This document shows, piece after piece, positions 23,050 through 34,999 of a stretch of 64,000 nucleotides of DNA. The notes beneath the pieces were generated by a model. The model was not told the DNA's origin. It searched no databases and saw only the letters and a list, made by a program, of their open reading frames with translations. The stretch spans positions 1,426,001 through 1,490,000 of the forward strand of contig OZ017766.1 of the NCBI GenBank assembly GCA_963969345.1, read 5' to 3'. Source of the stretch: Turbatrix aceti. Its lineage: Eukaryota; Nematoda; Chromadorea; Rhabditida; Panagrolaimidae. Every line of letters starts with the position of its first letter. Position 1 is the first letter of the stretch. Both the position numbers and the translations under genes were made by a program.

Positions 23050-26000
23050 ATGAGTTACGAACACGGCAACGTCAAACGTAAGATAGCAGAAAACGTTCGT
23101 TGCTCCTCTTTTTTTGTCAGTTCAGAATAAAAGGTTTTCAGTGCAGCGAAGAACCCAGGCCCGAAGCCGACTCAGAAACGGTAGATTTGACACGTCCGCC
23201 AAAGCCGAAAAGGACAAAAACGAAGTCAAAGACGTCAGATCGCTTTGATGAAGAAGAACAAGCAATGGCAGCTACAAGACTACCCTATGGCGTGCGGGAT
23301 GGCATACGTCACCTCAAACCATACTGGACAGTCTACAGGACATGGACTAAACGGAGGTGGCTTCAACGAACGTTTGAAGACGTCTTCTCCGAAGAGTTCC
23401 TCTCAACTGATAAGAATTACGCGGTTGGTGAAGTATTCTTCTTCTTTTTTTTGGTTTGAATCCTTTGGGGGATACAAGGCTCGGAACAAGAGACAAGTTG
23501 AGGGATTATTTTGCGGACCGTTTTACGGCAGACTTTTGGGTGAAAATTAGTTGACAGGTTTTTTACGCTACTGAAAGCAATGGGGTTTTATGCGACCGGC
23601 TTACGATCGATGAAGTTGCAATGATTTAGCGTAAACTCTGGTTGGGGTTTCTAAAATGTACTTTTTTGATCGCACATTGCCGTCGGGACACTCAAACAAA
23701 CGTGTGATCTGATCATTTTTAATTTTATCAATTTTCCGTTTACCTAAATTTCATTCACTTTTCTACAAAAAAAAGTATTTTTGCACATTTTTTACACTGA
23801 TTCAAACATTATATGAGGTAGTGGAATATTTTGGGATACAAAAGAGAGCAATTTGCTCAGCAACTCACAGAGAGGGATATCTAGCGTATATGCATAAAAA
23901 TTGGCCAATTTTAGTTTATTTGGCCTCAAAATTGCAAAAATGTAGGTTTTTACACCTGAATAGGTTGAAACAACTTGATGTTTCAAGGCATTGGGGAGCT
24001 TACTTGTTTTCAGGCTAATAAGGGATGAGTGCATACGTAGGCCTACGCGTAGGCACATACCAGGAATAAATGTCGGTTCATGGATCCAAAATACGATAAA
24101 TATAAGCCATTTTTATGGTTTCAACACGAATATGTTTTTTTATCCATTGCTTACATAATTTGCACTTAATTTCAAATGTTCTGACAACCCACATTTTTCT
24201 AATTCCTAGTTAGCTACAGATGGGTCGATAATTAGGAGCTAGCATAGATTTGCAAGAATTCAGGCCTTTCTGAGCAGAGAATATCGCTCGCTGAGTTCCG
24301 AGTTATGGAAAAAATGACAAATAACTGTCTGACGTTTGGCGCGACTCCTAGTGAAGCTAATCTGGGAAGCCAAGCGTTGCAGACGCGTTCAGGATGGCTT
24401 TTTTCCAGCGAGTCGCATGCAGAAAGGGCAGAATCTTTATCAATGGTGCCCAGATGACAAATCCACGGCACATCCTCACCGACAACGAACAGATTGTCCA
24501 CATCGGCCATCGTCATGAGCATCCCATACTCGACGTCGGGATTGACGTCATTGCGGATACTCCTGACTACCTGGTCGTCAACAAACCTCCCTCGTTGCCG
24601 GTTCACGCGTGCGGGCAGTACAAGGCACATACCGTGCTCGCGAGACTCGCTGCGGAGTACGGCTTCACCGGCCTTAGAGGTAGGTGGTGTCCATGTCAGA
24701 AGGGAGGGCCAGACGTTCAACTTTTTTTTGCCTGGAATTTATTTCCCGGGGGATGACAGGGATAAACCCACGATTTTTTGGGGATCAATGATCGGTCATT
24801 TTTCTTTTTGCGGTGAAATCATTTTTTTTCACAGGAACAAATGCGTGGACAACTCTTTTTGGATGGTTCATCGAATTTGAGGGAAGCCAGAATTAGTAAA
24901 AGTTTGGCAAGCCGTAATGCGGTTAAACGATGGACCGGAAAAAGTCAACTGGTTTCTGGTGGAACACAACAAAAGACTTGTACAACTCGAAACACACCAA
25001 TACACAACAACAACCAGGGGTGGGGAATTCCAATTTGTCAAAATCTAGAAATAATTTCCGCTTTTTTTATATTGATTAATGAATCCGACAATCGTCGACG
25101 ACATCTCATTTCTCGGACCGAAGAATAAAATGATTCTCGGATGGATGAGAAATGCGAGGGATGTGATGTGTCCGCAGAAGAATAATTGAAGGGCCTCTGA
25201 ATCATTTATGACCAAGATTATAGCGACGGTGAGTGAATCATGCTATAAAGAAGAAGAAAGTGTCACATGTAGAGAGGCGTTCAATCGGTTAGAAGTTTAC
25301 TCGGAATTAAGTATTTCAGACGGCACAGGCACGGGAACCTGGCATGATAGGGGGACTCGTCTCGGCTCGGTGCCGTAAGACTCGCTCCGCCCCTTCTAAA
25401 CGTATCGAGGAAAAAAATTAATTGTGCTTTTTCTGCTGATTAGACTACGAAAGAACTTTTCGGCAACACGCAAGCACAAAAAGCATGAACTCACTCAGTA
25501 AACTCAGCATTCAAAAATTAGGATCTTGCGAATCAAATATTTTTTGCACGGGCATGACAGGGCCGGCGGTGTACTGCATAAGGTGATTTATGCCCGACCT
25601 TTCGCCTGCTCAAAAAAAGTTTGATGCCTTATATTACTTTCCCACGAAAGGAAGTAGTCAGCGTTTGGTTACCATAAATGTATCCTCGCTGTTATTATTA
25701 TTCGGAACTCTGTGGCTTACAAAGGCTGTTATTTTAATCCGAAAGTCACCCACGACAAAAACAATGTGCTTACGATTTATTTTGGGACGCATGAGGTTTA
25801 AAAAATTTTAAACTTGATTCATCCTAAAAAAATGAATTAAAATTTTGAATATTTTTTGATTTTTTTAGAAACAAAAAAATTGTTTATTTAGTCTGGAGAT
25901 TATTGGATCTTTGAGCGTCCGTAATGGGATACTGTATGATATCCCTGAGAATGTAGAGTACTTTTAGGTGATTAATTTTTCTCCGAGCTTTGTAAACCAT

Positions 26001-29000
26001 CCACTTGCACACGCACTTTTTCAGTGCAGACACACTTGACTACTTAGCAAAAAAATTGACAAACATGAGATGTGTTTTGGTTTTTGAAAATTCAAGATAC
26101 GATCATCTTATGACGAAGCCAGTCTAATATTCCTTTTTTTCGTGCCAAAAACACTCCTACGCCCTGCTGGCAGATGACGACCAAAAAGGGCATTGTTTTT
26201 CCGTTGAGTATGAAAAAAGCCTATTTTCATGTAAAATAGACAAAAGAAGTGTGGTTTTTAATTTTCTAACCGTTATCAGACGACGATCTTTGAAGAAAGA
26301 ACTTTTGATTGTAACGCTGAAAGATGAGGCTTTTGATGCGAGGGTGGTTGCAACTTTTTTTCTTTCGTTCTGTTGCACCAACTAATGTATCAGACAGACA
26401 CGCTGGGGAGTTAGAAAGTTCAGGATTTGACTTGATCCCTGGTACGCTGACATGAACAAGCCCTGGAGTCCTGAACATGTGCTTTTTGGTGCCTGCTGAA
26501 AGGGGAATTTGGCAATTGGACGAAATCTGGATTGGTAAGACGAACAGATGGACAACTTACTGGTTCCTAATTTTGATTTGTAGTTGTACCATTGGCAAGA
26601 CTCGGGTTTTGGAAAGGTACGTTTTGCATGGAAGCCAAGAATTTTTTGTGACAAAATATTTCAACAAGGAGGGCTCTGCAAATGCGTATTTCACAAGTTT
26701 TTGTTTGCCTAGGGTTCAGGCGGACCCAAAAAGCTAGGGTTCAAAAGTTGCGTGTCTGAAAACGGAAATGGGGTAACTGCAAATTCTGTAAAATGCAAAC
26801 AATAACATTTGCTTAATTTTACGTCCGATGGAAGGGAAAGCAAAGTACAATGAAAATGTATATGGTAACATAAATAATAAACTAGAAATAAGATAGTCCA
26901 AAATTTTTGAGTCTTGTTTTTTCTTCGCCACACACGCTGACTAGGTTTGAGATAACCCCGCATTTCTTATGTGTCATTTTTAACACACGAGGCGGGGATG
27001 TGCGTGTTTAAAAATTTATATCTGGATTTGATTATGATATTTTTTGCTTGCGCCGTGTAAAAAATTGAGACATGCAAAGATAGAAGATGCCTGTGGGGGA
27101 ATGAGATGAGGTTTTGTGCAGGGAACAGCTTGCATGACACAAACGGTGACAGCGATGGTTGTCATCGAATGAGACATTTGATACGGGGAATCTCCCTCTT
27201 CGGAAAAACACGTGAATCCTACTACGTTTAAGTACTAGATCATTGAACCTAATAAAAATGCTTGGGAATATAGAACCAGTTGTAATTAAGGTATCTAATA
27301 ACCGCGAGACAAAAGTATATTTTTTTCGATTTTCTACGTTTATGTAAATGCGAACGTTGTTGATTGTGTTCGATGACAAAAATAATTTCAAAAATCTGTT
27401 CTTGGAAAAACACGAACGTTTGCCCAATCACAGATCCTAATAGTAAGTGGTTTTTCTGTTATGAAATGGTTTATGTTTTTTTCTCAAATAGTTAAAACAG
27501 AAGTAAACAAGATTTACGGATAGGTGGCAAGGAAGTAATAGAGTATCGGGATTGCTTTGTATATACCTTCGCCACGTCGTAGTCCTTGGCAAAACGCATA
27601 TATAATTCATTTTTTTAATTGTACCGACTTTTTTTCTCACACGTCGTACCCAGGATACGTACGGATGTAATCGTTTGTCATAGTGTTACGCAGATCTTAA
27701 GACCGCGATACGCCGTAGCTCCGCCCCGCACTACTCGTGCGATGGCGCCCGCACTCTCTCATTAGGAGTCGAAGATCGGGCTAGTGTTGAGTCGTACATG
27801 TCTCTCCGGGAATAAACAGGACACAGAAATACCGCTACACTTTGGCAACATTGTGGAGGTCCTACCACGGCCGTCTGCCCCTTGGTCTTCGATCAAGGAC
27901 AAGCAGCCGGATCAGAGATTTTGTTACGATTTCGACCTAGTCGACTCCCGGCTTTTCCAATGTATGTGTATTTTCGGTTATTTCATTACATGTTGTTTTG
28001 CGCCATACATTTTGGTAAAGTCTAGTGGTCACTGGCGCTAGACCATCGGCACAAAGGTTATTGGTATCCCTTACTGTGCACTAGCTGCAAGTGACTACAC
28101 TCGTTCGGAACGGCGACGAAGAACATCGATTGGTATTTGGCTAGCAGTATGTGGATCGCAGCGCAGCTGTCCGAGTGGGACAGATCGCCGCAGCAAGGAC
28201 TTGCGCGCGGACGACAGATCGCAACTAGGGCACTGACCCGATAACGCCGAGCACCTCTCTCAAAGCGCGATGATCGACGACGGGAAGAGGCAGAGACCCC
28301 CCGCAAATTGAAAAACGACATCTGCAGCTCATTAATCATGCTCAGGCAGAAATCAAAACCGCATCCGAGACTTCAGCAGAAGCAGACTGAAACGCGGAGA
28401 CCGCGTTCAACCCTGGTGGGGAGGGTGAACGGATAGCGGCAGTTGAAATCACAACCCCAACCACTCATGGTCACTGAAGATCCGCTGCAGACTCCTACGC
28501 GCCAAGCCAACAACATACGTCGTTTCCGAGCCTGTGCTCCCCTACCATCTTTTTGTTCCCCCTTTTAAATACTGTATCGTTGTTAGACATTGTAACGATC
28601 ACCGGATGAGATGACGAGGACGTCATCAAGCGAGGTGGGGAGGATGTTACGCAGATCTTAAGACCGCGATACGCCGTAGCTCCGCCCCGCACTACTCGTG
28701 CGATGGCGCCCGCACTCTCTCATTAGGAGTCGAAGATCGGGCTAGTGTTGAGTCGTACATGTCTCTCCGGGAATAAACAGGACACAGAAATACCGCTACA
28801 CTTTGGCAACAATAGCTAATTGTACGGTGTATTTGAATTGCGAGGGCAAAAAAATGAGAACCCCGAGTATGAAAAAACTGCTGCTTTTTTTGAACCTTTC
28901 TGAAATCTGATAATTTAATGCCAAATCACATCAGTGTTAGAGATTTTTTTGCGTATAAAAAGTTTCCACTTAATTCCAAAATTCACGTATCACACTACAA

Positions 29001-32000
29001 AATAATGTCTGCAGAAAGTGAAATGGAATTAGTCGGGTCGGGCAAGAAGCACTTTTGGGTAAGGATGAAGTCTTGCCGACATTATTATCAGATGGCAGCA
29101 AGTATTTAATACAAGTGGCGTCCGGGAGTGTAAGTGAGTGACTAAGTGAATGATAGGGGTGAAAGATTGAAGCAAAGGACACGGCGGCGTTGATGTGAGT
29201 TGAGTCAATTTCCGAAAACTGTCATCGGTAACTTGTTGTTTTACACTTTACTCTGTGAGACAGTTGCGGTAGGGAAAAGCATTAAAGACGAGTGGTAAAA
29301 AACACAAAATTCATTTTAGGGTGGTCCAACTTAAAGATGTTAGACGACGCCGATGACAATAAATAAAACAAAGTGGACAACAATCGGTTTTGGCCTTGTC
29401 ATTGATTACGTTCTACTAAATGAAAAGTTCTATGTGAATGTGTTCTGCTTACAAGGAAAGTGTCAGGGTTCATTTTGGAATTTCTTCACGAAACTTTGCC
29501 AAAAGTTTGATTTTACTATGAGAAGTTTATACTGAAAAATTCAGTTGCACCGCTCATGATCTGACAGAGTTACGGTAGTCGAAAATCACGTTTTTGCCAT
29601 TTTTGACGATTTTTGGCACGTTCTAGCTAAACAACTACGGCATTTTCAGAACCAAGTTGCGTATCAGTCGACGTAGTTTTGCATGGACAATCAGATAAAA
29701 TTATAAAAATTTAGGTTTGCCACCTTAAAAAATGCCGAAATTTGCATTTGAAAAGAGGTCACAATGCCAACATTGGTTCGGCATTTTTCAAGGTCACGAC
29801 CCTACGTTATTATATTTTTAACTGATTCTCCATAACAAAATACGTCGACTGATACGCAACTTGGTTCTGAAAATGCCGTAGTTGTTTAGCTAGAACGTGC
29901 CAAAAATCGTCAAAAATGGCAAAAACGTGATTTTCGACTACCGTAACTCTGTCAGATCATGAGCGGTGCAACTGAATTTTTCGGTATAAACTTCTCATAG
30001 TAAAATCAAACTTTTGGCAAAGTTTCGTGAAGAAATTCCAAAATGAACCCTGACACTTTCCTTGTTAAACCCAAGTTAAAATAAGTTTTATTGGCTTTTT
30101 AACTTGGGGTTAAGAGGTTGGGTTCAGAACAATGAAACTGAAGGGTTCGATTTATCCGATGCGAAATCCAGAAAACAACCGAACGTCGATGATTAGAATT
30201 AGAATAATGCGAGTTTTGGGGTACCAAGAGCTCAATCTTTGACACACAAAATTCAATAAACATATTACCATAATTACAAAATCATCTGGTATCCGAATCG
30301 ATGATCGAAAATTGATGCAATAAGTCGCATGCTGCGCGCAGCTCTTTTTACGCACCAACAAAATTACGAAAAGAATCAACTCTTAAAATATGTGTTTTGG
30401 CATCTTTTACGACATGTTTTTTGTTATTTACAAAACTTCAATAATTCAAAAATTTCCTAAAAAATGTCATGTCTTGAACACTGAACACATTCGTTTCTGG
30501 CGATGATGAATGGTACAGAGAAATAACTTTTTTAATCGTGAGAAACAGAACAGAAGGGCAGAGATGTGGCAGACATCAAACAAATATTTAGAAGGGATGC
30601 GGTGGCATTGTGCTGGTGGATAGCCTACAGTTGTTGTTCTTTTTAGGGGCTGCTTATCATTTAGAGTCAAGGACAACGCAAACGACGACGGGACTTGACT
30701 TGAGGGGGACATTAGACCAAGGATGAGGAGAGGAAGTGAGTTGTTGCTTCTTTATCAGTCAGTCTCGACAGCCCCAAACGGTTTAAATTCATAAAGTGCT
30801 AAGTGGCAGGTTGTTGCTCTTATAAAAGTGCGCTGATCAGCGAAGGCAACTTGCTGAGGCTCGGATTCACCCAAACTCTTGAACCAGTGTGGCACTGATT
30901 CCGTGCAGAAGGGTTAAAACTTTCCAAAAGTGATGAAATTGCGCTTGACTCAGACAGAGAAGTTAACGGAACTATTGCGTAGCTAAACCCTTTGTTATCG
31001 AAAGACGTTATCGGTAAGCCAACTGCCGTACTTTTTTTGCTTCGGGCGCCGACCCACAGCATGTCATGATCTCTAGGGAACGAGGCTTTTGTAAATGGTT
31101 TTACTTTTATTTTATTGTACGAAATAAAGTTCCGTGACGACTTACAAGTTTGTTAGATAAAGTATCATTGGTCTTTGCCAAAAGGTTTGGGGGATGAAAT
31201 AGAAGACGCAACGGATCAGGGGTCGGTCGAGGCATGGAAAGAGACATCTGATATTGTAATATTTTTTGAAACAAAAATGTTTTTAATTTATTTTATTTTT
31301 TCAGTGGTTCATCGCCTGGATCGAACAACTTCTGGCGTGCTGATTTTTGCTAAAAACTACGAAACCGATGTTGAGGTAAGTTTATAAAAATATTTTTTTG
31401 TATTTTACGCTTCTAAAAATTTTTAGTTTAAACGAAACCTAATAGACTGCGACTGGAAAAAGGAGTACGTCTGCCGCGTGAAGGGAACCTTCCCAGACGG
31501 CGTCGTGGAGTGCTCCGAGCCCATCGGCAACCTCTCCCCCTCGATGGGCATCCAGTGCGTTCGCCCCGAAGGCCGAAGTGCTCGGAGCAAGTTTGTCAGA
31601 CTCTGGACAGATGGCACGGAGTCTGTCGTCACGGCAAGGATTGCGACCGGTCGCACGCACCAGATTCGCGTTCACCTTCAGTGGCTTGGTGAGGAGGGGA
31701 CTATTTCATACCAAACATTTTTTATTTCAGGATACCCAATCGTGAGCGATACAATTTACAACTCCCCAGCTTGGGGACCAGATTGCGGCAAACATGGCAA
31801 TTTTGGAAAATCTTTTGAACAGGTATGGACTCTGTAAAAATGAAAATTTGGTAATAAAATGATTTCAGCTGAGGGAGGACGTTCAAGACGAGCACAAGGC
31901 TTCCAGGTGGCAGGAGGACAGCTCGAAGCTCCAGGAATACGCCAAACAGATGCAACGTCTGGCCGACGCCGATGAGGTAAGCGGAAACATTTTTATTTTT

Positions 32001-32469
32001 TTAGTCAATCGAATTGTCCTGAAAACATATTTTTCGAGGTTTTCAAGGGTATTTACGTCGTGTTTTGGCGAGTCGTTAAAAGTTTATTGTTATGAGCAAT
32101 GACAAAGCCGGGAAATTTAAAAACATCTTTTTATTCTCCGCGGAGGCAAAAAAATATGCTACTGCATTTATGCATCCAATGTTCCTTTTTTTGAAATTGA
32201 CCATAAGCAAAATACGTATTATTTATCGGTTGCAGACAACCCCTGATCCACCGGATATACCGCTCTCTGGACGGCCAGAAGTCGACTCGATTTGCCTCGG
32301 TTGCCATGCACCGTCCAAGACGCCGTCTCTGAGCCACTTTCGAATGCACCTTCATTGCTGGAGGTACGAAACGAGTCGGGGGATGTTCGAAGCTCCTCTT
32401 CCATCGTGGGCTGCTGAGGGCAGCGCAGGTTACCTGGTAGAAGGTGCTGAAGTCAAAGCGGGATCGTAA
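23050..32469 (+). CDS. RPUSD2: RNA pseudouridine synthase, RPUSD2 type, with giant intron
   Basis: Eight exons: 23050-23094, 23142-23427, 24383-24679, 31305-31375, 31427-31688, 31731-31822, 31869-31976 and 32236-32469; phases agree throughout, 464 aa. An S4-like region (RKGRIFINGAQ) precedes the RluA-type catalytic core: VVNKPPSLPVHACG, then VVHRLDRTTSGVLIFAK with the catalytic Asp, EYVCRVKG, and TGRTHQIRVHLQWLG. The C-terminal SICLGCHAPSK...HFRMHLHCWRYE and LPSWA match the RPUSD2 tail with its C-x2-C motif. Family members isomerise uridine to pseudouridine in RNA. Intron 3 (24680-31304, 6.6 kb) is more than 100 times the usual intron here and holds transposons. The first exon (15 aa, GTTCG donor) is the least certain part; an ATG at 23264 is an alternative. 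Confidence 0.9.
27684..28811 (+). mobile_element. TRIM-like LTR mini-retrotransposon
   Basis: Identical or near-identical 167-bp direct repeats at 27684-27850 and 28645-28811 begin TGTTACGCAG and end TTTGGCAACA (TG..CA). The 4-bp target duplication ATAG flanks the element (27680-27683 and 28812-28815). A possible primer-binding site (TGGAGGTCCTACC) lies 2-3 bp after the 5' LTR, and a purine tract (GAGGTGGGGAGGA) directly precedes the 3' LTR. AATAAA occurs in each LTR. The 794-bp interior has no gag or pol frame, so it must have depended on proteins from another element. Strand is set by the PBS and purine tract. Confidence 0.85.
29452..30064. mobile_element. Foldback MITE with TTA target duplication
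   Basis: A 613-bp palindromic element; arms of about 245 bp pair with few mismatches around a loop of about 110 bp. Ends read CAAGGAAAGTGTCAGGG and its complement, flanked by TTA at 29449-29451 and 30065-30067. A TTA/TWA duplication is typical of PIF/Harbinger elements. No coding capacity. Confidence 0.8.
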
Positions 32470-33574
32470 AGTTGAAATTGATGTTGTTCACCTGTTTTTT
32501 GTTGACTTGAAAAAAAATATTAAAAGAAACGTTGTTTCGTAAAATGAAAATGATAATAAATAAAATTATAAAAAATGTTTATTCATTTTGAAACCTTGAT
32601 CTCTGATTACCTTGCTGTTGCTGATTAATAGCTTTGCAAAGGGAACAAAGCGAGCTATCGAATGACAACGGCACTTCGACTTAGCCGATCATCGATCCAT
32701 TGATTTTTTCAACGCCATTTTTTGCTCACGGATATGTAATACTTTCTCTTTTTTTTCAATTGAGATAACAGCACCCCACATTGGTTGCATTTGAGGGGGA
32801 TTAATGTGAAATTGATCTGTCATTTTTATCTCGTTCTTCGCTCCTTTTTTACCGCGAAGAAGAAAAAAACGAGAGAGAAATTTTCTCTCTTTTCCCTTTT
32901 TTCTGACGCTTCATTTTTCCCAGCCGTCGACAGGTCGTTATCGGTAGCGTCATCATCGCGGGTCGATGGGGTAAAAAACGGTTTATTTCACACTGCTCCA
33001 CGCATCCACACGGATGAAAGGAAAAAAACCGATTTTACACCGATTAACGGATGGAAAAGGAAACAGGACGACTTGTTTTCTTTTCGCAACCAACTGCTTT
33101 GCTGGCTCGACTGGTTGCTGTTGCTGGGGCTTCGAGAGCGACGATGAGTAGAATTACATGTCACGGAGACATCATCTCTTTGAAGACATCGATCACCCCC
33201 TAAAATTATACCCCGAAGCGATTTATGAAAAATCAAAATAGTGATTTGAGTATGAAACCGGCAATAATCTGCTAAATAGATCCGGGCGATGCGTGCAAAA
33301 TCCGGTCGAGACAGGCGGATAATTGATCACTCTGGATCCAAGCGTCAAAAAAATAACACATCCTGTTTTATCTCACTGTCAACATTTTTTTGCGCTCATA
33401 AGTTAGGAACTATTTATGAAAATATTTAGGCATGAAATAAAAATAAGTGCGTGGACACAACAAAACATGTCATGGAAAGGTAGGCCATTGCACGGAAGAC
33501 ACGGCAGGAAGAGGTGGGAGGTGGACCGAAGGACTGAATAAGGACAACGTTAGCCAGCAGTTGTCTGACCCATC
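32470..33574. other. Convergent intergenic region
   Basis: Holds the 3' UTRs of the RPUSD2 and cuticlin genes and AT-rich DNA. The frame at 32785-33147 has no conserved pattern or splice support. Confidence 0.5.
32555..32560 (+). terminator. Polyadenylation signal of RPUSD2 gene
   Basis: AATAAA about 85 bp after the stop codon. Confidence 0.5.
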
Positions 33575-34999
33575 TTAGGCCTTGATGCTTGAAGGACGGA
33601 AAGCATAGGTAACAGCCACGACGGTGGCTGCCACCAGCATGCCGGCGATGCCGAGGAAGGCGGAGAAGCCGAAGACGGACATGCAGACGCCGTTGTCGAG
33701 GCCGCGTGATCGGTAGATGGGCGACGTGTAGGCGGGTGACTGCTGGCGGCGGCGCAGGAACTCGGGGAGGTTGTCCTGCAAAAAAACAGCGTTCCAAAAG
33801 TTTTTTTTAATGTTTTCCTACGCTTTCGTTGATGTCCAAGGTGCTGAGCTCGGCGCGGACATCCAGGGTGTTCTCGAGCGCGTCGGCGGAACGCTTTTTG
33901 AGCAGTCGGAGCTGAGCGGGGGCAGCGGCGGTGCCAGCCCTGCGGGTGGTGGTAGCGGCGGCGGCAGTGGGGGCGGCGGTTGCGGCAGCGGCAGTTGAGG
34001 CGACGGCGGTGGCAGGGGCGGCAGCAGCGGCTGGGGCAGCGGCGGCGCCGGCACCGAGCTTGGTGGCACCAAAGCCTTGGGGCTCGGGGCACTGGGGACG
34101 GGCGCACTCGCTGTTGGGCTCCTTGATGGTGATGCTGATCTGGCACTGGTAGAAGAGCTGGCTGCGATCCGCGTACTTGTAGACGTGAGCCTCCTGGCCG
34201 GCCAGAAGATCCGTAGGGTACTCGAGGTTGTTGAGAAGGAACTTGTCGAGGGCGCATCCGTCTTCGTTGAGGATCTGGATGGTATCACCGTTTCCGTCGT
34301 CGACGGTGCACGAGTGGACGACAGCGCAGAAGGTGTCAACGGTTTCAGAATCACAGGTCCACTTGTGGTACACCTGGAAAACAATTTTAGCGGGCCTAAG
34401 AAAAGTTTCTGCCAACCTGCTGGCCGATGGTGGCGAACTGGACGGGCTGGCCGGATGGTCCGCCTTCGAGGATCTGAAACAGCAAATTTATAAACCTGTA
34501 CACAAAATGCTGTGTTTACCTCGTAGCGGCAGATGGGCATAGGCACAACCTGGGTCTGGAAGGCAGTCGTGAGGTCGGAAACCTCGAGCTGGGTGGAAAC
34601 AGTCTTGTCGGCTTCCATGTAGAAGCACTGAACGCGGTAGGCACGATCGACCTTGGTGACAAACTGAGGATGGAAGCTGATGACTACGGTAGTCGTAACA
34701 AAGACGCCGCGGGGGTTGAGTGAGCGCGTGCGGGCAACGTTACAAGAGTCAAAAGGAAGCTCGATTCCCGCAACCTGGCGACCATTTTCATCGGAGCGGC
34801 ATCCCTCCTGGTCGAAGAGACCCTTGACGTACACGTGCCCCTCAAATGGGTTGCGCGTGTTGAAGTTTACGGTAATAGACGTGGGACCACACTCAATCTC
34901 GGGTTCGCCTTCGACGCCGTTGTCGACGGGGATGGCAGCTGCGAGGCCGAAGAGAGCCACGAGAAGGATCGCAGCTCGACAGTAGCTGCGATGCACCAT
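33575..34999 (-). CDS. ZP-domain cuticlin
   Basis: Exons 34999-34520, 34473-34417, 34373-33822 and 33775-33575, all phase 0; 429 aa. A signal peptide (AAILLVALFGLAAAIPV) is followed by the nematode ZP domain: EPEIECGPTSITVNFNTRNP, GHVYVKGLFDQEGC, FHPQFVTKVDRAYRVQCFYME, PICRYE, ILEGGPSGQPVQFATIGQ, VYHKWTC, FCAVVHSC and DEDGCALDK-like NEDGCALDKFLL. An Ala/Pro/Thr-rich linker of about 50 residues then leads to KKRSAD, a possible proprotein-cleavage site, and a C-terminal membrane anchor (FSAFLGIAGMLVAATVVAVTY). Such proteins are released and cross-linked into the cuticle. The linker creates long spurious antisense frames. Confidence 0.93.

Larger units (their letters stand above)
24680..31304. 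other. 6.6-kb transposon-bearing intron of the RPUSD2 gene
   Basis: It splits the gene between the LPVHACG exon and the HRLD exon; the flanking donor (G|GTAGGTGG) and acceptor (TTTTTTCAG) are canonical and phase 1 on both sides. No nested gene can be supported inside. It contains the TRIM-like element (27684-28811), the foldback MITE (29452-30064) and a small hairpin at 30066-30111. Confidence 0.7.

Noticed and set aside
23792..24058. Minus-strand 88-aa frame inside an RPUSD2 intron
   Set aside because: No start context, splice support or recognisable domain.
28058..28692. Minus-strand frames inside the TRIM-like element
   Set aside because: No gag or pol motif; Arg/Ser-rich composition typical of GC-rich non-coding DNA.
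33931..34493. Long plus-strand Ala/Gly/Val-rich frames
   Set aside because: Antisense shadows of the cuticlin Ala/Pro/Thr linker and ZP exons; the minus-strand frame has the domain and splicing.
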